A stretch of DNA of 8,841 nucleotides from an uncultured Cryomorphaceae bacterium (GTDB lineage: Bacteria; Bacteroidota; Bacteroidia; Flavobacteriales; Schleiferiaceae). Made by a program: the position numbers and the translations under genes. Position 1 is the first letter of the stretch; each line of letters starts with the position of its first letter. Below, piece after piece: positions 1 to 7,685 of this stretch. Under the pieces are notes generated by a model, which ran no database searches, was not told the origin of the DNA, and saw only the letters and a program-made list of their open reading frames with translations. The DNA is taken from NCBI GenBank assembly GCA_913049755.1, contig CAJWXO010000046.1, forward strand, positions 1 through 8,841, given 5' to 3'.

Positions 1-921
1 CTGAGTGTTAATGCAAATGGTGAAGCTGAAACTGTTACAATCCAATTGAGGGCATCTGCGAGATTGAAGAAATTAAAATGGGATATAGATTTCTCGGACA
101 TGAGTATTAGGAGTAGGACTACTCGCGGAAATACAGTTACGAAAGAAACTATCAAGCGAGTCGAGCTTAAGTCAAAGGGGATTAGCACTTTAGCTGCAAG
201 AAAACTGTGGTTTGACGATACTGTTTTGAGAATCAATGATCAGGGACGAGGAAGATATTTGGGTGCATTTCAAGGGAATGATTACCTTCTGCAATCTAAT
301 ATAAAAGGAAGATATAGAATTTATATCCCCAATAAAAGAACGCACTTTGACGAAGTTCCTTATTATTTAATGAAATGGAATTCCGCCAAACCATTAGGTG
401 TTGTTTATTATGATGGAGATAAAGGAAAACATTTCGTGAAACGGTGCTTATTAGAGTTTAAAAACAATCAGTGGGAATATATCATCAATGAACACCCCAA
501 GTCCTCAATTGATATCATTAGTCAATTTGATAAGGTTGACTTTGAAATTATATATTCAAAAATAAAGGGTAAGGAAAAAGCCTTAGAGCGTTTCATTCTT
601 TCAGATCTAATAAATGTGAAAGGATTTAAAGCTGCTGGAAATAGGCTTTCATCGTTTCAAATTAAGCGCATCAACTTGCTCAGTGAGGAGAATATTCAGA
701 TTAATGGAGCTTCTAAAGATTTCGTTCAGGATACAACGGAAGTAAATAATATAAAAGGAAACATAGTGGATGACACTCTGGAACCTATGTCTATTGAAGA
801 AGTTGATATCGAGAATATTAATCCTGAGAGTGAACAGATTATTGATGATAACGTTCAAAAAAATGAGGTCAAGTTAGAAGAAGATTCTCAAGATGAAGGT
901 CAATTCACGTTAGAATTTTGA
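1..921 (+). CDS. parC: DNA topoisomerase IV subunit A (ParC/GyrA family), C-terminal part, 5' end outside window
   Basis: This is the C-terminal 306 residues of the type IIA topoisomerase subunit that breaks and rejoins DNA and, with ParE, decatenates daughter chromosomes. The frame is open from base 1 with no stop, so the catalytic tyrosine and winged-helix part lie upstream; the TTG at 46 is internal, not a start. What remains resembles the beta-pinwheel DNA-wrapping domain of Bacteroidota ParC: VTIQLRASARLKKL, then RGNTVTKETIKRVELKSKG, STLAARKLWFD, GRGRYLGAFQGND, VVYYDGDKGKHFVKR and VKGFKAAGNRLSS, in the order I know from that group. The last 50 or so residues are strongly acidic and end in GQFTLEF, like the tails of relatives. 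Family assignment is by recognition; ParC over GyrA rests on these lineage-typical stretches. The stop lies 5 bp before the next gene's ATG, so the two may share a transcript. Confidence 0.88.
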   Translation: MSVNANGEAETVTIQLRASARLKKLKWDIDFSDMSIRSRTTRGNTVTKETIKRVELKSKGISTLAARKLWFDDTVLRINDQGRGRYLGAFQGNDYLLQSNIKGRYRIYIPNKRTHFDEVPYYLMKWNSAKPLGVVYYDGDKGKHFVKRCLLEFKNNQWEYIINEHPKSSIDIISQFDKVDFEIIYSKIKGKEKALERFILSDLINVKGFKAAGNRLSSFQIKRINLLSEENIQINGASKDFVQDTTEVNNIKGNIVDDTLEPMSIEEVDIENINPESEQIIDDNVQKNEVKLEEDSQDEGQFTLEF

Positions 922-926
922 TATTG

Positions 927-2588
927 ATGAGTAAATATTTATCTATAGTCTTTATCTGTATTGCTTTTGGCTCTGTGGCTCAACCAAGCAATGACAGTCT
1001 AAACGTCGTGAGTAAATTACATTATCCTGTTTCAGATTGGTTAGATACAAATGCTGGTGCACTATGTGCTGATGTTTGGGGATACTGTGATTCTTCTAGC
1101 GGAAAGGAATATGCTCTCATTGGTAATTATAATGGTGTTTTAATAGCTCACATAACAGCTTCAAATCAAGTCGGTGATTCATACTGGTTTTCCGGATCTC
1201 CTTCTATTTGGAGAGATATAAAAACTTTTGGCCATTATGCTTATGTAGTTCACGATGTTCCATCTGGTTCAAATCCAGTTTTTGACGGTTTATTAATTAT
1301 CGATTTAGATAGTCTTGCTTCGGGAAGGCATAAGTTCGTTAAACTTCCGATTCCAAGAGGTAATGGACAAGTAGACACATTGGTTCGTGCTCATAATCTT
1401 TGGGTTGATGATACTACTGGGGTTCTCTTCGCATTTGGATCTAATGTGGGTGTCGGTGGCGCTTTGATGATAGATTTAGCTTCAGATCCCTGGAATCCTA
1501 CGTTTTTAGGAATTTATAATAATTACTATTTTCATGATGGTTTTGCGCGAAATGATACACTTTATGGGGCAGCTTTATATTCAGGAGTTGTTGCAGTTAA
1601 TGTCTCTTTAAAATCAAATCCTCAATTAATTAGGACTTGGCCGACGCCTGGAAATTTTTGTCATAATACATTTTTGAGTGATGATGGAGATGTTCTTTAC
1701 GCAACAGATGAACTTTCAAATGGATATATAAGTTCATATGATATTTCTGATCTAAATAATGTAAATGAATTATTTCGACATAATGTTCAGCCCAATACCT
1801 CTTTGATCCCTCACAATACTCACGTTCTAGGATCAAATTTAATAACATCATATTATACTTTTGGGTTACATATTTTAGATGTTGAATTCCCGGAGCTTCC
1901 TGTATTGTCAGGATATTATGATACTTCTCCAAATTCGGGAGGTGGATATTCTGGCGCATGGGGAGCATACCCATATTTACCAAGTGGTAAGATTTTAGTA
2001 TCTGACAGACAAGAGGGCTTGTTTGTTCTAGAGCCTGAATATCCTGAAGTGAGCAGATTGCATGTTCAATTAGGACATATTGACATAAATGGAGGTAATG
2101 TTGTTTTTGGTAATGCTAGTGGAAAGGATTTTGTTTATTGGAAAAATCTTGGAGATACATTGTATGCCGATGATAATGGTATTGTTATTTATAGTTCTCC
2201 CATGACAACAAGCGATACGCTTATTTATGAATATAATCCAATAGCCGGGGGAGTATTGGGATCTGATTCGTTAATTGTCAATTTGGGTTCGGGTTTCTAT
2301 CCGCATGATACATTAATTGCAACAACCGTAAGTTCTTTGAAAGAACTTGATCAGATTCCATTTAAAATTTTAAATGGAAATGAATATTGGAGATTAATTA
2401 GTGCAGGAGGTAATCATAAAGGGATGGTATTTCGTATTCTGGATTTAAGTGGGAAAGAATTATATACAGGTAAGTGGTTAGAGGAAGAAACTAAGTCAAT
2501 TCTTATGCCTCCGAATTCGGCAATTTATATTTTGAACTATAAATTAAAAAATGGTCTAGAAGGTTCCGTTCGGTTATTTCGTCCTTGA
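927..2588 (+). CDS. Secreted choice-of-anchor B family protein (LVIVD-like beta-propeller) with T9SS-like C-terminal tail
   Basis: The product has 553 residues and no known enzymatic role. Residues 1-19 form a signal peptide (short basic start, hydrophobic SIVFICIAF, likely cut near GSVAQ), so it is exported. Residues about 40-370 carry the propeller-like repeats of the choice-of-anchor B family: DVWGYCDSSSGKEYALIGNY (49-68), WRDIKTFGHYAYVV (95-108), GLLIIDL (121-127), RAHNLWVDD (154-162), FCHNTFLSDDGDVLYATDE (244-262), IPHNTHVLGSNLITSYYTFG (294-313) and WGAYPYLPSGKILVSD (345-360). Residues about 375-475 are predicted beta-rich and unassigned. Residues about 479-553, with VFRILDLSGKELYTGKW, resemble a divergent type A sorting domain of the type IX secretion system, suggesting surface attachment or release. 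ATG 927 is preferred over TTG 918 or 924 because it gives a clean signal peptide and does not overlap parC. There is no clear ribosome binding site. Cys47 and Cys54 could form a disulfide. Confidence 0.85.
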   Translation: MSKYLSIVFICIAFGSVAQPSNDSLNVVSKLHYPVSDWLDTNAGALCADVWGYCDSSSGKEYALIGNYNGVLIAHITASNQVGDSYWFSGSPSIWRDIKTFGHYAYVVHDVPSGSNPVFDGLLIIDLDSLASGRHKFVKLPIPRGNGQVDTLVRAHNLWVDDTTGVLFAFGSNVGVGGALMIDLASDPWNPTFLGIYNNYYFHDGFARNDTLYGAALYSGVVAVNVSLKSNPQLIRTWPTPGNFCHNTFLSDDGDVLYATDELSNGYISSYDISDLNNVNELFRHNVQPNTSLIPHNTHVLGSNLITSYYTFGLHILDVEFPELPVLSGYYDTSPNSGGGYSGAWGAYPYLPSGKILVSDRQEGLFVLEPEYPEVSRLHVQLGHIDINGGNVVFGNASGKDFVYWKNLGDTLYADDNGIVIYSSPMTTSDTLIYEYNPIAGGVLGSDSLIVNLGSGFYPHDTLIATTVSSLKELDQIPFKILNGNEYWRLISAGGNHKGMVFRILDLSGKELYTGKWLEEETKSILMPPNSAIYILNYKLKNGLEGSVRLFRP

Positions 2589-2591
2589 TAT

Positions 2592-2625
2592 TCTTTTAAA
2601 AATTTGGTTTTAAAAGGTATTTTTC
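2592..2625 (+). terminator. Possible weak intrinsic terminator of the + strand block
   Basis: An inverted repeat pairs CTTTTAAAA (2593-2601) with TTTTAAAAG (2608-2616) around a six-base loop, ATTTGG. A T-rich run (TATTTTTC, 2618-2625) follows, so it points in the + direction, after the secreted-protein gene. The nine-base stem is almost all A-T and therefore weak. The structure overlaps the last codons and the stop of the convergent LOG gene. No comparable T-run lies on the other side to terminate - strand transcripts. Confidence 0.4.
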
Positions 2626-3279
2626 ATAGAAATCATTTATTTCTTTGACAGCTTCTTCAGGGCTGTCTACAATACTCAAAATACCGAGGTCATCATTGCC
2701 AATAAGACCGTTTTTCATTAAAGTATTAGTTATCCAATCTATTAATCCCGACCAATATTCTTTTCCAACTAAAACTACAGGAAACTTATCAATTTTTTTT
2801 GTTTGAATAAGAGTGAGTGCCTCAAAAAGTTCATCAAGTGTTCCAAAACCTCCGGGCATTACGACAAATCCTTGTGAATATTTGACAAACATGACTTTGC
2901 GAACAAAGAAATAATCAAAATCTACACTTTTATCAGTATCAATATAGCCATTTGGGCTTTGCTCATGTTCTAGTTCAATATTAAGTCCAACAGAGGGTGA
3001 ATTAACTTTTTTCGCCCCTCTATTTGCTGCTTCCATTATTCCAGGACCTCCGCCAGAGATTATACCATATCCAAGTTCACCTAACCCTTCTGCAATTTCT
3101 TGTGCTTTTAAATACCATTTATGATTTTCTTTTAGTCTTGCTGAGCCAAAAATGCTGACGCAAGGCCCAATGCGCGATAGTCTTTCATAGCCTTCTACAA
3201 ATTCGGACATTATTTTAAATATTGCCCATGAGTCATTAGTCTTTATTTCATTCCAGGTTTTTGAATTTACAGTTTTCAA
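2596..3279 (-). CDS. LOG-family Rossmann-fold protein (TIGR00730 type), putative nucleotide 5'-monophosphate phosphoribohydrolase
   Basis: The protein has 227 residues. LOG enzymes cleave the N-glycosidic bond of nucleoside monophosphates, releasing a base and ribose 5-phosphate; the bacterial substrate cannot be read from the sequence. The Rossmann fold shows as CVSIFGSAR (40-48), YGIISGGGPGIMEAANRGA (71-89) and the signature PGGFGTLDE (142-150), preceded by FFVRKVMFVKYSQGFVVM, which holds the usual Arg/Lys before the signature. The C-terminus ends EKYLLKPNF. The start is TTG at 3279: an in-frame stop lies four codons before it and no ATG occurs until residue 24, yet residues 8-30 (TWNEIKTNDSWAIFKIMSEF) resemble the conserved N-terminus of Bacteroidota relatives. 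A later ATG start would lose that segment. The gene follows uvrA by 80 bp on the same strand and could be read with it or from its own promoter. Confidence 0.87.
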   Translation of the reverse strand: MKTVNSKTWNEIKTNDSWAIFKIMSEFVEGYERLSRIGPCVSIFGSARLKENHKWYLKAQEIAEGLGELGYGIISGGGPGIMEAANRGAKKVNSPSVGLNIELEHEQSPNGYIDTDKSVDFDYFFVRKVMFVKYSQGFVVMPGGFGTLDELFEALTLIQTKKIDKFPVVLVGKEYWSGLIDWITNTLMKNGLIGNDDLGILSIVDSPEEAVKEINDFYEKYLLKPNF

Positions 3280-3359
3280 TATTGATTTATTTTAAGTTAT
3301 GTCTTGAAGTTGATTTATGAATTCATTCTAGTACCTCGTTTTTAAAAGATACGAATTCT

Positions 3360-6185
3360 TTAATTAAGACTTTTTTCTAAAGATTCTTTTAGGAATGGAG
3401 CAGTAATACTTTTTGCACTTCTAGAGACAACTTCCGGAGTTCCTGAAGCAACGATTGTACCACCGGCGTCTCCTCCGTCTGGCCCCAAGTCAATAATATG
3501 ATCTGCTTGTAGCATAACATCTATATTATGCTCTATAATAATTGCTGTGTTTCCTTTGTCTACAAGTTCATTAATAACTTTCATGAGTATTCGTATATCT
3601 TCAAAATGAAGCCCTGTAGTTGGTTCATCTAGTATATATAATGTTTTTCCTGTGTCTCTTTTACAGAGTTCCGTCGCTAGTTTAATACGCTGAGCTTCAC
3701 CACCACTAAGTGTTGTCGATGGCTGACCTAAAGTTATGTAACCAAGGCCTACATCTGTTAAGGTTTTTAAAACTCTATGTATTTTCGGAATAGGCTCAAA
3801 AAAAACATAGGCATCTGAAATAGATAGGCTTAATATATCACTAATACTTTTCCCTTTGTAACGTATTTCAAGGGTTTCTCTGTTAAATCGTTTTCCTTGA
3901 CAAGTTTCGCAAGGGACATAAACATCCGGAAGGAAATTCATTTCAATAGTCTTCATTCCTCCTCCTTGACATGTTTCACAACGTCCTCCTTTCACATTAA
4001 ATGAGAACCGTCCAGGTGCGTATCCGCGAATTTTTGCTTCAGGTATATCTGAAAATAGTTTACGGATATCATTAAAAACATTTGTATATGTTGCTGGATT
4101 TGACCGTGGAGTCCTACCAATGGGACTTTGATCAACATCAATAACTTTATCAATATATTCAATTCCTTTTAAGGATTTGTGCGGTTCGGGGACTTTAAGG
4201 AGTCCATGCAATGGACCTGCTATTGCTGGATATAATGTGCTATTTATTAGAGTCGATTTCCCAGATCCAGAAACTCCTGTGACAACTGTTAAAACTCCTA
4301 TCGGAATGTTCAGGTCAACATTTTTAAGATTATTCCCGTTGGCTCCGCTTATTTGAATAAATTCTCCATTGCCAATTCTTCTTTTTGGAATTGACATTTT
4401 TAACTCATTCCGTAAGAATTTCCCTGTTAGACTGTTGCTTTGAGATATGGTGGGGTAATCTCCCTGTGCCATTATTTCTCCACCATGAATTCCAGCATTT
4501 GGACCAAGATCTATAATATGATCGGCTGACTTCATCATATCCTCATCGTGTTCGACAACAATAACCGAATTACCTATATCTCTTAAATTCTCTAGACTAT
4601 TGATCAACTTTTGGTTATCTCTTTGGTGAAGTCCAATACTTGGTTCGTCAAGTATGTAAAGGACATTGACCAATTGAGATCCTATTTGGGTAGCGAGACG
4701 TATTCTTTGAGCTTCACCACCAGAAAGAGATCGGGAACTGCGATTTAGGGACAGATAATGGAGTCCGACATCGGTAAGAAATTTTATTCGAACCTCAAGT
4801 TCTTTAATTATTTCTGACCCAATTCTCTTTTTGGAATCATCTAATTTATCTAGTATGGTCTCTGCCCATTGATGCAATTCCCTAATACTTATTTGTGTTA
4901 AATCCGCAATGCTTTTGTTATCTATTTTAAAATTCAAAGATTCATTTTTCAGTCTAGCGCCATCGCAAGAATTACAAATCTCTTCAATCATGAACTCATC
5001 TGCCCAGCGTTGTAAACTTTTGCTTTTGCTTTCATGCTTTTGAGTTTGAATAAAATTGATTATTCCCTCATAATCGATATTAATTTTTCGAGTAACGCCA
5101 ATAGTTTTATTCTCAATTTTAAATTTTTCTTTGTGACCGTTTAAGATTGCGGATTTCCCTTCAGCTGGAATGTTGCTCCATGGAGTATCTAAGTCAAAAT
5201 TGAATCGCAATCCTAAATATTCCATCTGTTGAAATATCCATGATTTTCGGTATTCTCCAAGTGGTTTTAATGCCCCGTTTTTAAGTGATTTTTTAGAATT
5301 AGAAATTACTTTTAACAAGTCAACGACTTGAACTCTACCTATTCCGTCACACTCAATGCATGCACCTTTAGGCGAGTTAAAGCTGAAAGAATTTGGTTCA
5401 GGATCAGGGTATGATATACCAGTTGTAGGGCACATTAAGTTTCGACTAAAGTGTACACTATTAGGGCTTTCATAATCAGAAATAATTATGCTTCCTTTAC
5501 CAATTCTCATTGCTAAAAGAATGCTTTTCTTTAATCTGTCTTCAATATTTTTTGTGACATCAATCCTATCGACAACTATTTCAATATCATGAGTTTTATA
5601 ACGATCGAGTCTCATGTCTCTAACTATATCCATCCATTCATTATCAACACGCGCTTTTAAATAACCTTGTTTTGAAAATGATTCAAACAGTTCTCGATAA
5701 TGTCCTTTTCTAGAGCGAACCGCTGGGCCAAGAATGGCTATTCGTTTACCCATATATTTTTTTAATATTTTTTGCAATATCTCCTCATCTGTATAGCTTA
5801 TCATTTCTTCTCCAGTATTTACAGAATATGCCGTAGAAACTCTTGCAAAAAGAAGACGGAGAAAATCATAAATCTCTGTTACCGTTCCAACTGTAGACCT
5901 TGGGTTTCTATTCGTTGTTTTTTGCTCAATTGCAATGACTGGACTTAATCCTTCAATAGAATCTACATTGGGACGTTCCATTGTGCCTAGAAATTGCCGG
6001 GCATAACTAGAAAAAGTTTCCATATACCGTCTTTGTCCTTCTGAATAAATGGTGTCAAACGCCAGGGAGGACTTCCCACTTCCGCTAAGCCCAGTTATTA
6101 CGACAAGCGAATTTCGTGGAATACTAATGTCGAGGTTGCGTAAATTATGTTCTCTAGCCCCGAGAATAACTATGTCCTCATTCAT
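3360..6185 (-). CDS. uvrA: UvrABC system protein A, excinuclease ABC subunit A
   Basis: UvrA is the dimeric ABC-type ATPase that finds helix-distorting lesions and loads UvrB in nucleotide excision repair, in the cytoplasm. The 941 residues are full length. First ATPase module: Walker A GLSGSGKS (32-39), Q-loop region near IEQKTT, signature SLSGGEAQRIRLA (486-498), Walker B LYILDEP (509-515). Second module: Walker A GVSGSGKS (637-644), signature TLSGGEAQRIKLA (825-837), Walker B LYILDEP (849-855). The C-terminal zinc module is intact with Cys736, Cys739, Cys759 and Cys762, and a further CNSC lies at 404-407. The first zinc module has only Cys252, Cys276 and Cys279: the position expected for the second Cys reads Thr255 (MCPTTG). 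I recall this form in other Bacteroidota, so it is probably not damage. The ATG start at 6185 lies 8 bp after the transglycosylase stop, consistent with shared transcription. Confidence 0.98.
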   Translation of the reverse strand: MNEDIVILGAREHNLRNLDISIPRNSLVVITGLSGSGKSSLAFDTIYSEGQRRYMETFSSYARQFLGTMERPNVDSIEGLSPVIAIEQKTTNRNPRSTVGTVTEIYDFLRLLFARVSTAYSVNTGEEMISYTDEEILQKILKKYMGKRIAILGPAVRSRKGHYRELFESFSKQGYLKARVDNEWMDIVRDMRLDRYKTHDIEIVVDRIDVTKNIEDRLKKSILLAMRIGKGSIIISDYESPNSVHFSRNLMCPTTGISYPDPEPNSFSFNSPKGACIECDGIGRVQVVDLLKVISNSKKSLKNGALKPLGEYRKSWIFQQMEYLGLRFNFDLDTPWSNIPAEGKSAILNGHKEKFKIENKTIGVTRKINIDYEGIINFIQTQKHESKSKSLQRWADEFMIEEICNSCDGARLKNESLNFKIDNKSIADLTQISIRELHQWAETILDKLDDSKKRIGSEIIKELEVRIKFLTDVGLHYLSLNRSSRSLSGGEAQRIRLATQIGSQLVNVLYILDEPSIGLHQRDNQKLINSLENLRDIGNSVIVVEHDEDMMKSADHIIDLGPNAGIHGGEIMAQGDYPTISQSNSLTGKFLRNELKMSIPKRRIGNGEFIQISGANGNNLKNVDLNIPIGVLTVVTGVSGSGKSTLINSTLYPAIAGPLHGLLKVPEPHKSLKGIEYIDKVIDVDQSPIGRTPRSNPATYTNVFNDIRKLFSDIPEAKIRGYAPGRFSFNVKGGRCETCQGGGMKTIEMNFLPDVYVPCETCQGKRFNRETLEIRYKGKSISDILSLSISDAYVFFEPIPKIHRVLKTLTDVGLGYITLGQPSTTLSGGEAQRIKLATELCKRDTGKTLYILDEPTTGLHFEDIRILMKVINELVDKGNTAIIIEHNIDVMLQADHIIDLGPDGGDAGGTIVASGTPEVVSRSAKSITAPFLKESLEKSLN

Positions 6186-6193
6186 AAAACTAT

Positions 6194-7120
6194 TTAATTT
6201 TTTATTTTTAGTTTACGACTTTTGGAGGGAACAGATATTTCATATTTCTTTTGAAAAGTATTGTTTAAATATGAATCTCTCAACCATGGATTATGAATTT
6301 TTAATTCTTTATATGAACATTCGTAGAGATGTGCAAACTCACCCCAACTAATTATATTACTATCAATAGTTATTATTTGATCATCCCAAGGGATAAAATA
6401 ATCATTTGGAAGAATATCAAACCCGTAAGCCCTGGGTTCTTTAAAAATATATTTAAGAGCTAATATTCTGAATACATAACGTTTTGTTTCTTCATTTAAC
6501 AATAGATCATAATAATTAGATTCCTTTTGCCTTGATAGTTGTTTTTGCAATCCCGCCATACCCATATTATACGATGCCGCAGCAAGGGTCCAGGAACCAA
6601 ATTTTTCTTTTGCGACTTTGAGATATACGCATGCAGCTCTAGTCGCTTTTATAATATGATATCGCTCATCTATTTGGTCGTTAACTTCAAGGCCATAATC
6701 CATAGCGGTGCCTTTCATTAATTGCCATAAGCCTGCAGCCCCAGCTGGAGAAAGAGCTGGAGATAGTCCACTTTCTATAACAGCTAGGTATTTGAAGTCA
6801 TCAGGGATTCCTTCTTCTTTTAAAATTGGTTCTATTACTGGGAAAAACCTGCCGCTTCTTTGTAACATTTGTATGGTATTACTATGCCAAAAAGAATTTA
6901 CCTGCATTTCCCTACTTAATGATTCTCTCGAATCAATCTTATCTAACATTGATTCACCGGCAAGACTAATTTCTTCAGGTAAAGGAACGACCATGACATG
7001 ATTGGATGTAGAAAGATGCATCATTTTCTCGCCACGAGTGAAGGTGTCGGGAATGGCAAAAATCAATAAAGCACCAATAAAAAAAGAGCCGACAATAAAT
7101 TTTGATTTGTGAAACTTCAT
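6194..7120 (-). CDS. Lytic transglycosylase, SLT domain (MltD-like), exported or membrane anchored
   Basis: Lytic transglycosylases cleave the MurNAc-GlcNAc bond of peptidoglycan, forming 1,6-anhydroMurNAc ends, in the periplasm. The 308-residue product begins with a basic stretch and a hydrophobic segment (about 8-23, FIVGSFFIGALLIFA), read as a signal peptide or an uncleaved anchor; there is no lipobox. The SLT domain covers about residues 90-230: FKYLAVIESGLSPALSPAG holds the predicted catalytic Glu116, followed by AAGLWQLM (128-135), ASYNMG (182-187) and ETKRYVFRILALKYI (211-225). Residues 245-300 are not a recognisable LysM repeat, so carbohydrate binding by LysM, common in MltD proteins, is not seen. 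The C-terminus is basic (KSRKLKIKN). The start is ATG, four bases after the rfbC stop, and uvrA follows after 8 bp. The exact transglycosylase subfamily is uncertain. Confidence 0.9.
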   Translation of the reverse strand: MKFHKSKFIVGSFFIGALLIFAIPDTFTRGEKMMHLSTSNHVMVVPLPEEISLAGESMLDKIDSRESLSREMQVNSFWHSNTIQMLQRSGRFFPVIEPILKEEGIPDDFKYLAVIESGLSPALSPAGAAGLWQLMKGTAMDYGLEVNDQIDERYHIIKATRAACVYLKVAKEKFGSWTLAAASYNMGMAGLQKQLSRQKESNYYDLLLNEETKRYVFRILALKYIFKEPRAYGFDILPNDYFIPWDDQIITIDSNIISWGEFAHLYECSYKELKIHNPWLRDSYLNNTFQKKYEISVPSKSRKLKIKN

Positions 7121-7124
7121 TTAT

Positions 7125-7685
7125 TTATAGTGTGAAAGGACTGTTAAAATTATGTAGTAAAGGATATTCTTGATCTTTTTGAGTCAATAAAAAATCAATT
7201 TCTGGAATGCCAGATATTTCGCTCCAATTTATATTTAATTCAATGTCGCGAAAAGAGATTCCACCTTCGTTTTCCGAAGAATAATAATTTGAGCATTTGT
7301 ATTGAAATATAGTATCATTTTCCAAGGTTATAAAACCATGTGCAAATCCTTCCGGAATTAAAAGTTGTCTTTTATTTTCACCTGATAGGACCTCACCGTG
7401 CCAATTCCCATATGTTGGAGACCCAACTCTTAAATCAACGGCAACGTCATATACAGATCCTGAAACAACTCTAACAAGTTTAGCTTGCGCGAAGGGTGGT
7501 GATTGAAAATGCAGTCCTCTCAGTGTTCCTCTGGAGCTAAAACTTTCATTTTCTTGGACAAACTTGTATTTTTTAACGGTGATTATGTCTGAACGAAAAC
7601 TTTCAAAAAAATATCCTCGTCTGTCATGATGAATTTTAGGTTCAATTATTATTAAACCATCAATTTTAGTCGATTCAGTTTTCAT
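7125..7685 (-). CDS. rfbC: dTDP-4-dehydrorhamnose 3,5-epimerase
   Basis: RfbC (RmlC) epimerises C3 and C5 of dTDP-4-dehydro-6-deoxyglucose, the third step of dTDP-L-rhamnose synthesis for surface polysaccharide. The 186 residues match the usual family length. The cupin fold is marked by DRRGYFFESF (21-30), FVQENESFSSRGTLRGLHFQ (42-61) with predicted catalytic His59, AKLVRVVSGSVYDVAVDLR (68-86), IPEGFAHGF (110-118) and FQYKCSNYYSSENEGGI (127-143), with Tyr129 where the family has its catalytic tyrosine. The C-terminal LTQKD (167-171) matches the usual S-x-KD end. Some relatives act on other dTDP-sugars, so the exact product is inferred. The ATG overlaps the IMPase stop as ATGA (7682-7685), suggesting translational coupling. 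The usual partners rfbA, rfbB and rfbD are not in the window. Confidence 0.94.
   Translation of the reverse strand: MKTESTKIDGLIIIEPKIHHDRRGYFFESFRSDIITVKKYKFVQENESFSSRGTLRGLHFQSPPFAQAKLVRVVSGSVYDVAVDLRVGSPTYGNWHGEVLSGENKRQLLIPEGFAHGFITLENDTIFQYKCSNYYSSENEGGISFRDIELNINWSEISGIPEIDFLLTQKDQEYPLLHNFNSPFTL
7682..7685 (-). other. ATGA stop/start overlap, IMPase gene into rfbC
   Basis: The four bases read ATGA on the - strand: TGA ends the IMPase frame and ATG opens rfbC. No Shine-Dalgarno-like sequence precedes the ATG (TGAAAAGATAGAATC), so re-initiation by the terminating ribosome is a reasonable inference. Confidence 0.75.

Noticed and set aside
649..858. Open frame of 69 codons on the - strand
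   Set aside because: It is antisense to the acidic parC tail, with Asn/Ile/Phe-rich composition and no recognisable motif.
927..985. Possible lipoprotein signal (Cys11) in the secreted choice-of-anchor B protein
   Set aside because: The residues before the cysteine (VFI) do not fit a lipobox, which needs Gly, Ala or Ser just before Cys; an ordinary signal peptide fits better.
1630..1983. Open reading frame of 117 codons on the - strand inside the secreted-protein gene
   Set aside because: It lies antisense within a well-supported coding region, and its His/Tyr/Leu-rich composition is what an antisense frame gives; no domain is visible.
3344..3351. TATCTTTT on the - strand, close to the Bacteroidota -7 element TAnnTTTG, as a promoter for the LOG gene
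   Set aside because: It lacks the final G, and I found no convincing -33 TTTG at the right spacing; in AT-rich DNA such matches are expected by chance.
3317..3358. Palindrome ATGAATTCAT (3317-3326) and a second GAATTC (3353-3358) in the uvrA-LOG gap
   Set aside because: The repeats are short and AT-rich, with a mismatched interior and no clear T-run, so neither a terminator nor an operator can be supported.
6049..7001. Three + strand open frames (6049-6351, 6539-6721, 6708-7001)
   Set aside because: They are antisense to uvrA and the lytic transglycosylase, whose conserved motifs occupy the same bases.
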